Origin: Acanthornis magna
Taxonomy: Eukaryota; Chordata; Aves; Passeriformes; Acanthizidae
Assembly: GCA_036785705.1 (NCBI GenBank)
Contig: JAWUZG010000029.1
Span: 18,642,501 to 18,706,500, forward strand
Length of the DNA stretch: 64,000 bases
Reading direction: 5' to 3'
Part shown: piece after piece, positions 50,135 through 61,000 of the stretch
Numbering within the stretch: position 1 is the first letter of the stretch
How the letters are laid out: each line of letters opens with the position of its first letter
The notes under the pieces: model-generated
The model's input: the letters and a program-made list of their open reading frames with translations, nothing else
Database searches by the model: none
Told to the model about the DNA's origin: nothing
Program-made: the position numbers and the translations under genes

Positions 50135-51331
50135 TGTGTTGGTTTTGCTTAGCCCAGAAAATCAGCAAGGTATCTTTAGCATCTAGGGGAAATTTAAACC
50201 CTTCAAAAGCTGTTGTGATAGGTCTGAAGAAGTGGCTGAAGGGCTGGGAGAAAACGCACCCCTGTGTTCATGTGTTGGTTTCGCTTCACCCAGTTTTGCT
50301 AGTGGGTGAGGAGGGGAATAAAGATGGCTCCTGTGTGTTCTGTGCATTGAAATTTTCACCATGTCCAGCAGAGCCAATCTCTGATGGCTCTGAAGATGAT
50401 GGACATGCTGCTGGCCAAGCCTGGGCCAATTAGAGATGTTAGTTACACCTCTGTGATAACATATTTAAGAAGAAATCAAAACAATGTGAGCACATACTTC
50501 TTTTTAGCCAGAGGAGGAGGAGGAGGTGAGAATATGCAAGGGAAAACAACATGGAGACACCAAGATCAGTGGAGAAGGTGGGGGAGGAGGTGCTCCAGGC
50601 ACCAGAGCTGAAAACCCCCTGCCAACGGTGGTGAGCACCATGGCGGAATAGGTTATCCCCCTGCAGTCCATGGGGTCCAAGGGGGAAGCAGAGATCCACC
50701 CACAGCCCATGGGAAAGGGCCCACGCCAGAGGAACAGGTGGATGCCTGGAGGAAGCTGTGATCCAGTGGGAGTCCCAGTGGAGAGAAAGGCCTTGCTCCC
50801 GACATGGAACAACCTGGCCGTGGAGGTCTGCACCCCATGGACGAGGGACTCACGTTGCAGCAGATTCGGGCAGGTTTGCTGCTCGTGAGATTGGACCCAC
50901 GCCAAAGAAGTTTGCAGAGGACTGTCTCCCATGGGAGGGACCCCACAGCAATGTAGATGACGCTTCTCCCTGAGCAGTGGAAAAAAAATCTAGGTGATGG
51001 ACTGACCAAATTTCTCCCACCCGTGCTGCTAGTGGGAAGGAGGGAGGTGGGTGAGTGGAAAAACAGTGTCTTAAGAGCTTATTTTTACTTGTCATTTGCC
51101 TCCTCTGACTGTTTAGAGTTAGGATAGCAACAAATCACTTTGTAACTTTAAATTTTCAGCCTTTTTTGCCTTCAGTGCATCCTCCCCTGGTTCCTTATCT
51201 CAACTCATGAGCCCTGTGTGCATGTGTGTGTTAACCTATTTTTCCCTCTCCTCTGCACAGCTGTGGCAGGGGAGAGCGGAGAGAGCAGATGTCGTAGGTG
51301 TCTGGCACTTGGCCAGGGTCAAATCATGATA
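50135..51331 (+). mobile_element. Solo LTR, 1197 bp, with duplicated 5' start
   Basis: Begins TGTGTTGGTTTTGCTTAGCCCAG and ends GGGTCAAATCATGATA (terminal CA mutated to TA). Exact target duplications CAAAG lie at 50130-50134 and 51332-51336. It is the same family as 3486-5777 and 15374-16758, with TATTTAAGAAG near 50462. A second start-like sequence, TGTGTTGGTTTCGCTTCACCCAG, occurs at 50273, so about 138 bp at the 5' end is extra relative to its relatives. Only one minisatellite unit is present (TGGACTGAC at about 50997). Confidence 0.9.
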
Positions 51332-51336
51332 CAAAG

Positions 51337-54300
51337 TCTTCATTAAAGCCATAGTCTGCTTTCTCTCTGCTTCTGAATTGGTCCCCACGGGCTGTCCAAA
51401 TACAGCAAGTCTTCCTCTCTGCCAGGTTGTTCTGGTGTCTTTTCTGCTCCCAGCCATTGCTGTTCTAGCTGCTAAATGTTAGCTGATTCTTTTCAGAGCA
51501 GTCCCTTGTTTCAGCCCATATATACTTCATATAAAGCTACAAAGGATCAGTTTACAGTACCAATGGGAGTAATACCCAATGAAGCACTCAGAATTCATAG
51601 ATACCATCAATGGGTCAAGGACACCTCTTTTTTTTTGGAATGCGCAGTTCTGGGAACATGGAAGGATACAACAGTGATGACTCCAGGATGCAAAACTACT
51701 AAGACCTCATGATCTTCTCCCGCTCCAGCACTGTACTTCTTGAAATAATCTCTGTAAGATTCATCACTTGTTTTTGCTGTTTTACCCCGCTCCTCAAACT
51801 GACTCAAGCAGAATGAAACTAGTGTTCTTCATCTGCTGTCAGACACAATTGTCCCTGAGTTGAAGGGAAATGTTACCTTGGTCTTACGTCAAAGTACACC
51901 TACAAAATTTCATATGAATGCAATTCTGAGTTACACGAGCCAATGAGCCTGCACAAAAACTTTCAGGGCTCCACAGGTGAAAACAATCAAAGTAATGTGA
52001 ATCCCTAAGATACTGTCATCAATGTTTCTGTGTAACCCAGGAAAGGAGAACATTAGTATCTAAGCATTATCTAAGAGGGACCCAAACACTCTCAGATACC
52101 TGAGCACTGCCAGCTGTTGCTGTCACCGTGTTTTTCTCCCTTCTGAGAATCAGCTGAACATAGCCATAAGCTGTAGTTGCTCTTTGCTATCCCATATAAA
52201 ATCATATTTTCTAGAGCACTTCTCAGACACCTGACCCATCACACAACACACCACACAACACATCTGCCAGGGCTTAATGATATCATCTGAAATCACACAA
52301 TCTTCCCCAGCCCAGTCATTCCTTCTGGAGTTCAAGTTTTCCCCTTATTTAAAAAAAGCAAAATACTAACTCAGAAAAGGTTTCCAAAGTTGTTCCAGCT
52401 TCTCTTTGTGACCTTTCCTTGCCACTTTTATTAAATCACAGGACTGTTTTTAGATCCAATAACAAAAAAGAATTTGTTTGGCTTGTCAAGGACACAAACA
52501 CAACTATTTTTAAAACTGAAAGTAAAATCAGAGTACAGCTTACATATTTTTCATTCTTTTGACAGTTGCCAAGATATTAATCCCAGGACATTGCAACGAT
52601 GACTTGGTTAACATTTTCTTTCTTTTCCAAGAGGTGGTAAAAGAAGAAGAGTTTTCACGACAGCTTCACTTTCATGTCACTTGCAACTTAATGAAATACA
52701 TGCTTCCTGCTTGGTTAATAAGAACACTTCCAGCCAGAAACAGGAAGCAGTGCAAAAAGCTGGTTTTTTGAAAGCAAACAGTGATAAAAATATGATTGTT
52801 TAATAACAGTATGGTCAATTTAGAACCTTTCCCTCCTCCCTTGTGGTCTCTGGAAACAAATACACACCTGTAAATGAACACGGCAGAACTGCTTGACATT
52901 GTCTTCTTGTTATGAAATGAGACACTTTGGAAAACTGAGAGAGAGACAACCCACAGTAAGAGGAAGTAACCTTTCAAAGAGCAATCTGGCTTTAACTCAC
53001 TCATCTGAAGAGTCTCACATCCCATTGACAATTACTCTTCTGGGCTCTAAAACTTCTTGTTCCTCAGGTTACAGCATAGATTCAGTCTCTCCTCCTAGTT
53101 CAGACCTTGCCCCTTCTGATGCCAGAGTCTACCTGTTTGCAGGTTATCTTGCCTGCAATGTGCCTACAGGCACAGTTCTTCTGTATCTTTCCACCTGTCA
53201 CTGTAAAATACATCGAGTGCAACCAGTTACTGAAAAATGGCTGTTAGTCAACTGAAGCACCAGCAGACATGTTAAATTAATCAAAATCCTCTTTTAGGAT
53301 CTCCTACAACCTTGGTATTTAAACTAAAATTAGCTTAAAATAGTCAGGAGGGTGAAAATATAAGGTAAGAACAGTGGGTAAGAACAGGGAGTTCAGTCTG
53401 TGTCCATTCCTAACCACGGCCAATGACAGAAGAAGAATAATATCAGAGAAAAATAACCAAAGGGTTACACAGTGATACCCCTCTCACATACTGTCCCAGC
53501 TTCCAGCAATATGGAAAGGCTCTCTGAGTCCAGGGCTGTATCTTTGCATTTATCTTTGAAGTATCATGCCATGGATTCATGTGATCACTTTTTGAACCCA
53601 GGTACATTTTTGGCATCCAAAAGGAACTCAGTTTCAACCAGCTGCCATCTGCAATACTCAGTTAAGAGCTCTGATTTGCCCAAAACAAACCCCCAGGTTA
53701 CCGAGAGTCATTCAGAGAAAAAGCTGTAAGATCCATGCTTCCCCAGCTCATCTTTTAACCAAAGCCTTATCTCTGCTCCCCTTGGTTGTTCTCTGGAGCT
53801 AAGCTGGCACCAGCTGCTGGAGGCAAGGAAAAGCAAATGAAATATTGGCTGCACCAATATCTGTGATGCTGTTATCTTCTGAGAAGGCTTGAGATATCCC
53901 AAGGTCAACATTTCATCTGAGACTCATTACTGGATGCTTAGGTGTGTCTCTTTCACATTTTCTCTGGTCACCAAAACCTAAGACCCCTGCCTCCTGGAGT
54001 TACCTGTCTCCTTCAGCAACACTGCTAGACTGCAGCAATGCAGCCCCCACTTTACAACAGTCAACTGCCTTAAGTCATAAAGGATAACCTAAGCCTAGAG
54101 TTTTTTGGCCCATTTGAAATAAAAGGCCCTACAACAGCAGAGCAGGGTCATGCTAGATAACTGGTTCATTGCTAAGTTGGAGGAAGGAAGGCCAAAACTC
54201 AAAGCCCCATTTTGCTACACCTTTTTAGTCTTCAAAGTTTCCCAGCTTGCTAGGCCTTGTTTTTATTATGAGATATAGCAAGGTCACATCTTGAGGTGTT

Positions 54301-57300
54301 AATAGTTTGAGGCACTCAGTTCAATTCTTTGCTATCAACAGGCCAAATAACAGCTAATTCTGCCTTTTTCTAGGAAAAAAATCTCCATCAATAGATATTT
54401 GTAATGGGGCATACAAGGTTTAAGCTGTGGCTGTATGAAGCACTAAAATAGATTTGAGTGGAAGAGCCTAACAGAAGGTGCCAAATAAAGAACATGATTG
54501 AAAGCATTGTGAAAAATAAATTTACAGAATGAGGCTGATGTAGCCCAGCTGGAAGATAAGTGCACATACACAAAATGCATGGAAGATGAGAAGAAATTTA
54601 AAGCGAACTCAAATGTAAAAGCAAGTCAATGCTTCCAATTTAAAAATGTTTCTGTGATGTAGTGCATTGGGCTTTGATTCCGGAGTGCTCTTTTACACCA
54701 TTGGCAGTTGTGAGTAATCAATCTGTACATTTTCGCCCAAGCTTTCCACACCACAGTGTACGGTGGTGAGATTTGGCAATATCTGCCTTTGCCCAAACAC
54801 TCAAACAGAGGGGAAAAAAAGACTGCAAGGAGAAATATAAAAAAATCAAAATGCAAATGAATTTGTGGCAGAACCACTAATCTCTTGAGGCAGATTCAGA
54901 GGATTAGTGTTAGAGTAATACAAAAATACCTAAAACAAATGATTACCCTAAGTCCTGACTGTCCTGCAAAGAGCCTGTGGAGTGAACAGGCATGATGACT
55001 CAAGGGCAAGACAGGAGGGCAACATAAAGATCAGAAACCAAAAGAAAAATTCTAAGTGCCTTCCCAGCTTCACACCAGACTACAGCTTTACAGCTGAGAA
55101 TTCCACTCAGATTTTTGAACTCCCTGTCTAGGGCTTCAAATATACAACATTTCCTCTTAGGGAAATGACGGGAGTTTCGAGCAAGTATCTCTAGGACATG
55201 CCAAGTTTGGTGGTGGTGGTGTAAGGGCCTGTATTTTTTCAACTCTCTGAATTATTTAAGCAACAAACTGGGTGGTCAGGAGTGCCTGCCATACACCGGC
55301 TAGTTGCTTGCTGCTTCACAAAGGAGACGGTGACTGCTAATGGTAGCAGCTAATAAAGTGATCCCTTCAGTTCAAACGGTATGGTTGCCTTGGAGATGAA
55401 ACATCAGGATTTCTTTACTGGAGATGGTAGCTACCCAGGCATGTTTAGCATTGCATTTGTCAAACAGAGGATGCTTGGAACATTACATTGTCTCATGGTG
55501 AGCCCATGAAGGAACCACTGAATACTTTGGAGTCCATTTTTATACCAGACAAAGAGCCAGACCAGACCTGAACTCACCCATAGCATGGAGACAAGCAGTA
55601 ACTTCCTATCTTTAAATGTTCAATGATGAGATTTTAGTGCTTCTAAAATAATTTATAAAGCGTGGAACATGTTTAAGAGGAGAAAATGTGATTATGTCAC
55701 CTCTTCCTTGTAAGAAGGTAACTTCTTTGTGGGGAAAAAAATACCAATATTAAAACCTAAGCATGTATCTGCATCTCTTATGTTTTTATTGGCATTCTTT
55801 TGAGTTTTGGGTATAGGGGTCGGGGGATTTTCGTAGGGTTTTTTTCAGGGTGGGGAGGTTAATGAGGGCAGTATTGCAGTGATGTGATACTATTTCTAAA
55901 AGCTTTAATTTCTACGAACCTCAGGGTCACACTCCAGTAAACATCCACTGTAGCTCAACGTAATAAATTACTTGCATGGATAAGTCTCACAAACAGGAAA
56001 AAACCCCAAAAATATCTCCAAGGTGCAAGTCGAAACCCTGGAATAAGGTGAAGGCCAAACTTTCGAGTAGTAATTTTCACATCTGCTACCCTGTGACTGG
56101 AATGTCAGGTCCATGATCCATGGGCACTGCATGACGCCTCTGAAATGGGCCCCAACAGTAGAGGATGCTCTGTCCTGGAAAGAGGAGAGGAGCTTGAGAG
56201 TGAACAAGCCATGCAGTGCTGCAAGTGTGTGGGTCTTCAGAGGTGGTGGGCAGAGATGGTACTGGCAGATTCGTAACCACTAAGACAACAAATTAGTCCC
56301 TCCTTGTATTCCCGATCACTGAAATCCAGGCTGCTGCAGCTCTGTAGCAACAAATCTGCCTACGTGAGAAGTCACTACTGCAACTTATTTATTATTTTGC
56401 TTGCCCCTTGACAATGAGAAAAAAATTCTCCAGCACTCTTCCCTCCTCTTCCCATGGCAAAGGCAACCTGGTCCACCACTTTTGGGGCAACAAAACTGAG
56501 GCAGAAGTACCTGTGCTGCAACAAAAATGCAATTTCTCAGCAAAAGTGTTGTTTCCTATGGAATAACAATGATTTTTCCTTACTATCCGTAATACCTTCT
56601 TCCCCACCGTCAAGTACCACCATTTTGTCACAGTAGTCAGCAACAGCCATTTCAGATTAGTGCAATTCTTTCCACTGACACTTTGAATCAACCTCCCCAC
56701 AGAAACTTTTAAGAGACAAGCTTTCGTATGTACAATCAATATTGCTTTACTCTCATGCAGATGTTTCAACAGTAACTTCTTTCAGCTCAACAAAACAGGT
56801 GACAACAATTCAACAACTGTTTAATACAGCTGTGGTCATTGCTAAGAAGAAAAAGGTGATGGCACTTGATCCTGACAGAGTCCAAACACAAACCTCAGAT
56901 ATCCCCTTGCACTAGCATTCCCATGCCATGCCATCTGCCTTCTACACTCTTCTACACAAACTGTTCTCCAAATCCTTAAGCAATGACAAAACGGTAGTAG
57001 AGTCATACTATTGCATTCATGTACATATAATTTCCAATAGAGCAGGTTTTACCTCTATGCCCACTCAATTTTCAAAAGATAAGGTGTAAAATACAACTGG
57101 CTCCAAACACAAGGTAATTTTATGGGCATTTCAAACACAAAAAATAAGTAGACCATAATAATGCTACCACTAAGCACTTCAGTGAAAGTAATATAAACTA
57201 CTTTAAACCATTTAACTAACATCTTTCACAGCTGTTGAGTTGCTTGCTGGGGCTGTGATCCAACTACTACTACAACTCCCAAAAAAAGGCTATAATGATC

Positions 57301-57488
57301 TCTCACATTCATTGGCTGCCATTTTAAAAGCAGGGTGGAATACCCAGCTGCAATAAAGGAACACAAATTTGATGATTATGGGTATCTGTTGCACCACATT
57401 TCAGTAAAGCTGAAGAAAATTAATAGGATTTAGATGCATAAAAGACTACAACATGGCTACCAGGTATGAATACATTGACCTGTCTTTT
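51337..57488. other. No gene seen
   Basis: 6.1 kb of unique DNA with a few short CA-rich runs (52235-52262). Frames up to 125 codons (minus, 56392-56769) lack any recognisable domain. No repeats of known type were recognised. Confidence 0.45.
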
Positions 57489-57562
57489 CTGTCTTTTCTG
57501 TCTCCTTGTCATAGGATAAAAGATTTATCTTTTATCCTATGACAAGGAGACAGAAAAGACAG
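57489..57562. repeat. Perfect 36-bp inverted repeat with 2-bp loop
   Basis: The left arm 57489-57524 and right arm 57527-57562 are exact reverse complements, separated only by TT at 57525-57526. The centre reads GATAAAAGAT-TT-ATCTTTTATC. The left arm is preceded by one extra copy of the TGTCTTTTC unit, absent on the other side. A 74-bp near-palindrome is expected to be unstable in DNA. It may be a recent fold-back duplication, a small hairpin transposon remnant, a hairpin RNA source or an assembly artefact. Confidence 0.95.
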
Positions 57563-57578
57563 GAACGCTGGACAGAGT

Positions 57579-58040
57579 TGTTACCAAATAATTTGGTAAA
57601 ATAGGAAACTCTTTAACACCAATGTAGCATCAACAAGCAAGCATTCTTTATTCAGCTGGATGCACAAGGGCATAGCTCCTCCTAAAGTCATGCATGCTGA
57701 GTACAGGAAATTTTCTGTTTATATACTGTATTTTACATACATACTCACTGATGTCTCAAAATAAACATACATATTATAATAATTTTCCTGAAATCATTAA
57801 TATTTTTTCCTCCCCTTAATGCATGAGTTCTTCTGTCCTGGGGGTCTCTTTGATGGCTTCTAGTGATCAGGGACCCCAATGTTACAGCCAACCTACTAAG
57901 TTACCAGGGCACTGGCGCTGGTGAACTTCCAATTCGCCTTCTTACACAATGGGCATTGTGCAGTTCCACAGGCATGGGGTTTTTGAAGAATAAGCATTGT
58001 GTCAACTCACCAGGTGTAGACAATTGATCATCTGGTAACA
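57579..58040 (-). mobile_element. Solo LTR, 462 bp, minus strand
   Basis: The plus strand begins TGTTACCA and ends TGGTAACA, perfect 8-bp terminal inverted repeats. On the minus strand GTATATAAAC (plus 57717-57726) is a TATA box. AATAAA (plus TTTATT, 57647-57652) follows about 70 bp downstream, with a U5-like segment to the terminus, in the normal LTR order. Flanking bases AGAGT and AAACT match at only three of five, so the target duplication is unclear. No primer-binding or polypurine tract adjoins, which suits a solo LTR. Confidence 0.75.
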
Positions 58041-61000
58041 AAACTGCACTCTGCGTACTTTAATTTCTTTTCACTCAATTAGACCTTATATATGTCCTCA
58101 AGCTGAGTTCAGATTTACAGCTGAAAAGTTTGATTTTTCTTTTCTTATTATTTGACTGCAAAGGGTGGGGGTGGAGTGGAAAATGGGTTTTTGACTGTAT
58201 CACTTCTCTATTCCAGCCCTTTGGCTAAAATTCAATCTGATTCACTTAATGAAGAGAATATTGGAAACAGATCAGTGTATCACTACCAACTGGCATTTTT
58301 CCTTTTTAACTTGTAAATAATATCAGACAACACTGGACTGGATTGATTGGGATTTATTTGGCTAAATGTAGACATCTGTAATACAGATGTTAACCTCCAA
58401 CAAGTTGCTTTTGGCTTTCTTGTGAGCCAGTAGAGACCTAGTCAATGGAGTCTTACTTGTCTTTCCCTAAAACACACATATGGAGTGGCCCAAGTGAATC
58501 ATGCCCTAAAAATGTTCCTTTCTTGCCACTAATTGCAAGGGCAACCAAAGGTGAACAGTAACAGATGGGTGATGAATATCAACCAATTATGCGTATCAGC
58601 CTAATGACAGTGCAGCTATCAATTTTTCTCTCAGATGATCAGTGCTGGCATCTTATTCCAGACAATCTCCTCAGAAAATGTCTTAAATCACGCTATGTTT
58701 CCCTGAAAGTAGAATCATTATTTTCTTCCAGGGCCTAAAGTACTATGATGTAAGAAGCTTTAATGACTGAGCTGGAACGAAATATGCTCAGCCTCATAGC
58801 TTAGTCTCTTTGCATTATTTAGGAAAGAGATTACATGAAAAAAATCCCCACTTTCTTGTAGGCTAAAATGGAATATTCTACCTGTTTGACAAAAACCTGA
58901 GGGCTGCCAGCTGAAAATATCTATTTGCAAATGCAACATTAGACCACCAATAGACCTTTTATGAAAGTCACAACTAAAAACATACAGAATATAACAATGT
59001 TTCAATTACCTGTAGTATACACTTAACTGATAAAATCCATCCACCTGTATTATCTAGCTGCAAGAGGTGGTGTGGTAAACACTGCAGCTGCCCTTTAGCT
59101 GAAGGACAGTGCTGACTCCCAATGCCTCACTCATGTTCTTGCTCACCACTGTCTGAATAGGAAAGGGCCTGGTATATTCTTCTTGTATGCAGTAGTAAAC
59201 ACTTTTGGGGGTTTGGCTTAATGCCACAGTCCCCCAGCCACTGGCTGGTAAAAATCATGGATAAATATCCCTTTACCTCTTGCAATTGTGTTTATAAAAC
59301 CTAGATTTGAAAGAGTTCTATTTGAGATAAGCAAGAAAGATATATGCAAGGTATTTGCAAGAGCTGCAGCCATCTCTCACTTCCTTCAGTGACTTCTCCT
59401 TCCTTGGATTATCCAGCAACAATTCTCAAGCAAGCAGAGCAAGAGCAGTCCAGACGGATTACCACATGCAAAGGGTAAGGGCCTGTTCCTAAATGTCCTT
59501 TAGTTCATGACTAGCACAGTAAAAGATCATGTCTTGTTAGGCATTTTTAGATGCTACTGTAATAGACCAATCCTGTTTCTTCTTCCTAGAGCAGATGTCT
59601 CATAAATTTCCTTCTAAACAGGCTTTGGGGTGATTAGTGATTTAGGGGTGATTTATTAATGATTAGGGGTGATTTATTTAAATAGGCATTACACATTAAA
59701 TATGTATATACATTAATATACATAGGAAAATAACATGAACCCCAGCATCATTTCCTCTCTCTTCATATGAACAAATCTGCTCCAAAGTAAGAGAAAAAGA
59801 GAACAGTAGAAGGTTTAGTTATACAAATGACTGGAGTTTATTCCCACTCACTTCTTAAAAATGTGTGGTCTGTACAAAATGAAGGATAAAATGAAAATGC
59901 ATACTGAAAAATCGTAAATATTAGTCAAAATATTATTAAATTAGTGGAAAAAATACTAAAGTAAAAATAGAGATTTGTTTGTTTAGATACTTTTCCACAG
60001 GCATGAAATAAACTTGGATGTTTTGAGTCTGTCTCAAATATCTCAGATATCCATCGGTCCAGTGCATCAGTCTTATGAGTCAAGACTTTCATCATTTCTG
60101 CTTATTGTGTTCATAGGATAATTATTTGCTGCTCACAGCTTGATGTAGTCCTTTATTGCATATCCACATTCAGTGGTATGCATCTGCAAAAGTCAGTTCC
60201 TGCAACACCTCAAAAAGAAAAACTTTTCTGAGGGTCGAGAACAGATCAATGGTGAGGACAAAACTGAATAAGAACATTCCATCTGTTAAAAATTCCAAGT
60301 GGTACACAAGCAAGCAAAACCTGATCATACAGCTCCTTAACTATGTTATTACCAACTAAGTAACTATGAGGGAATTGGCACACTCACTTAAAACACTGCA
60401 ACCTGTAGTTACAGACCAAGTTTTGACACTTGTCAACTGACAAAAAGGTTTTAAAAGAAAAGTGTTTTGCAATAGAGGTATGGTAAATTCATCTGCCAAA
60501 GCCTAGAGTCAGCTGAAGGTCCAGCATAGACCACTGAGCTGCTAGGTAGAGTGTAAGTTTGTCAGTACGCCAGCCAGATCGTGGCAGTCTAAGCTAACCT
60601 ATATGCCATGCTCTCCAATGATCATAAATAAAGCTCATTTTGGATTATGCTGAGCTATTGGCAAACTGCTACACAACAATTGTCACATGGCCTACACCTA
60701 TCATCCAGCCTGGCACTGGAGGAAGGCCTTCAGCAGAACAAGAAGCAACTTAGTAGCAGAAAAATCAACATGCTAAACAAGACCTATTTTGTTTTGAAGA
60801 TTCCCAGCTATCATTCTTTCATATTTGGTCCTTTGCAAAATACATCACAAAGCAAAAACATCTGGCTGACTATATTTCCCCTTAACACGCATGTATCACA
60901 ACTCTCTAAGTAAGAAAAAATCAAGCTGGAAAGGAAGATAAAGGAAGATGAGAGAAATATGACAATTAAAAACACATCAGATCCTAAATTCATTTAAACA

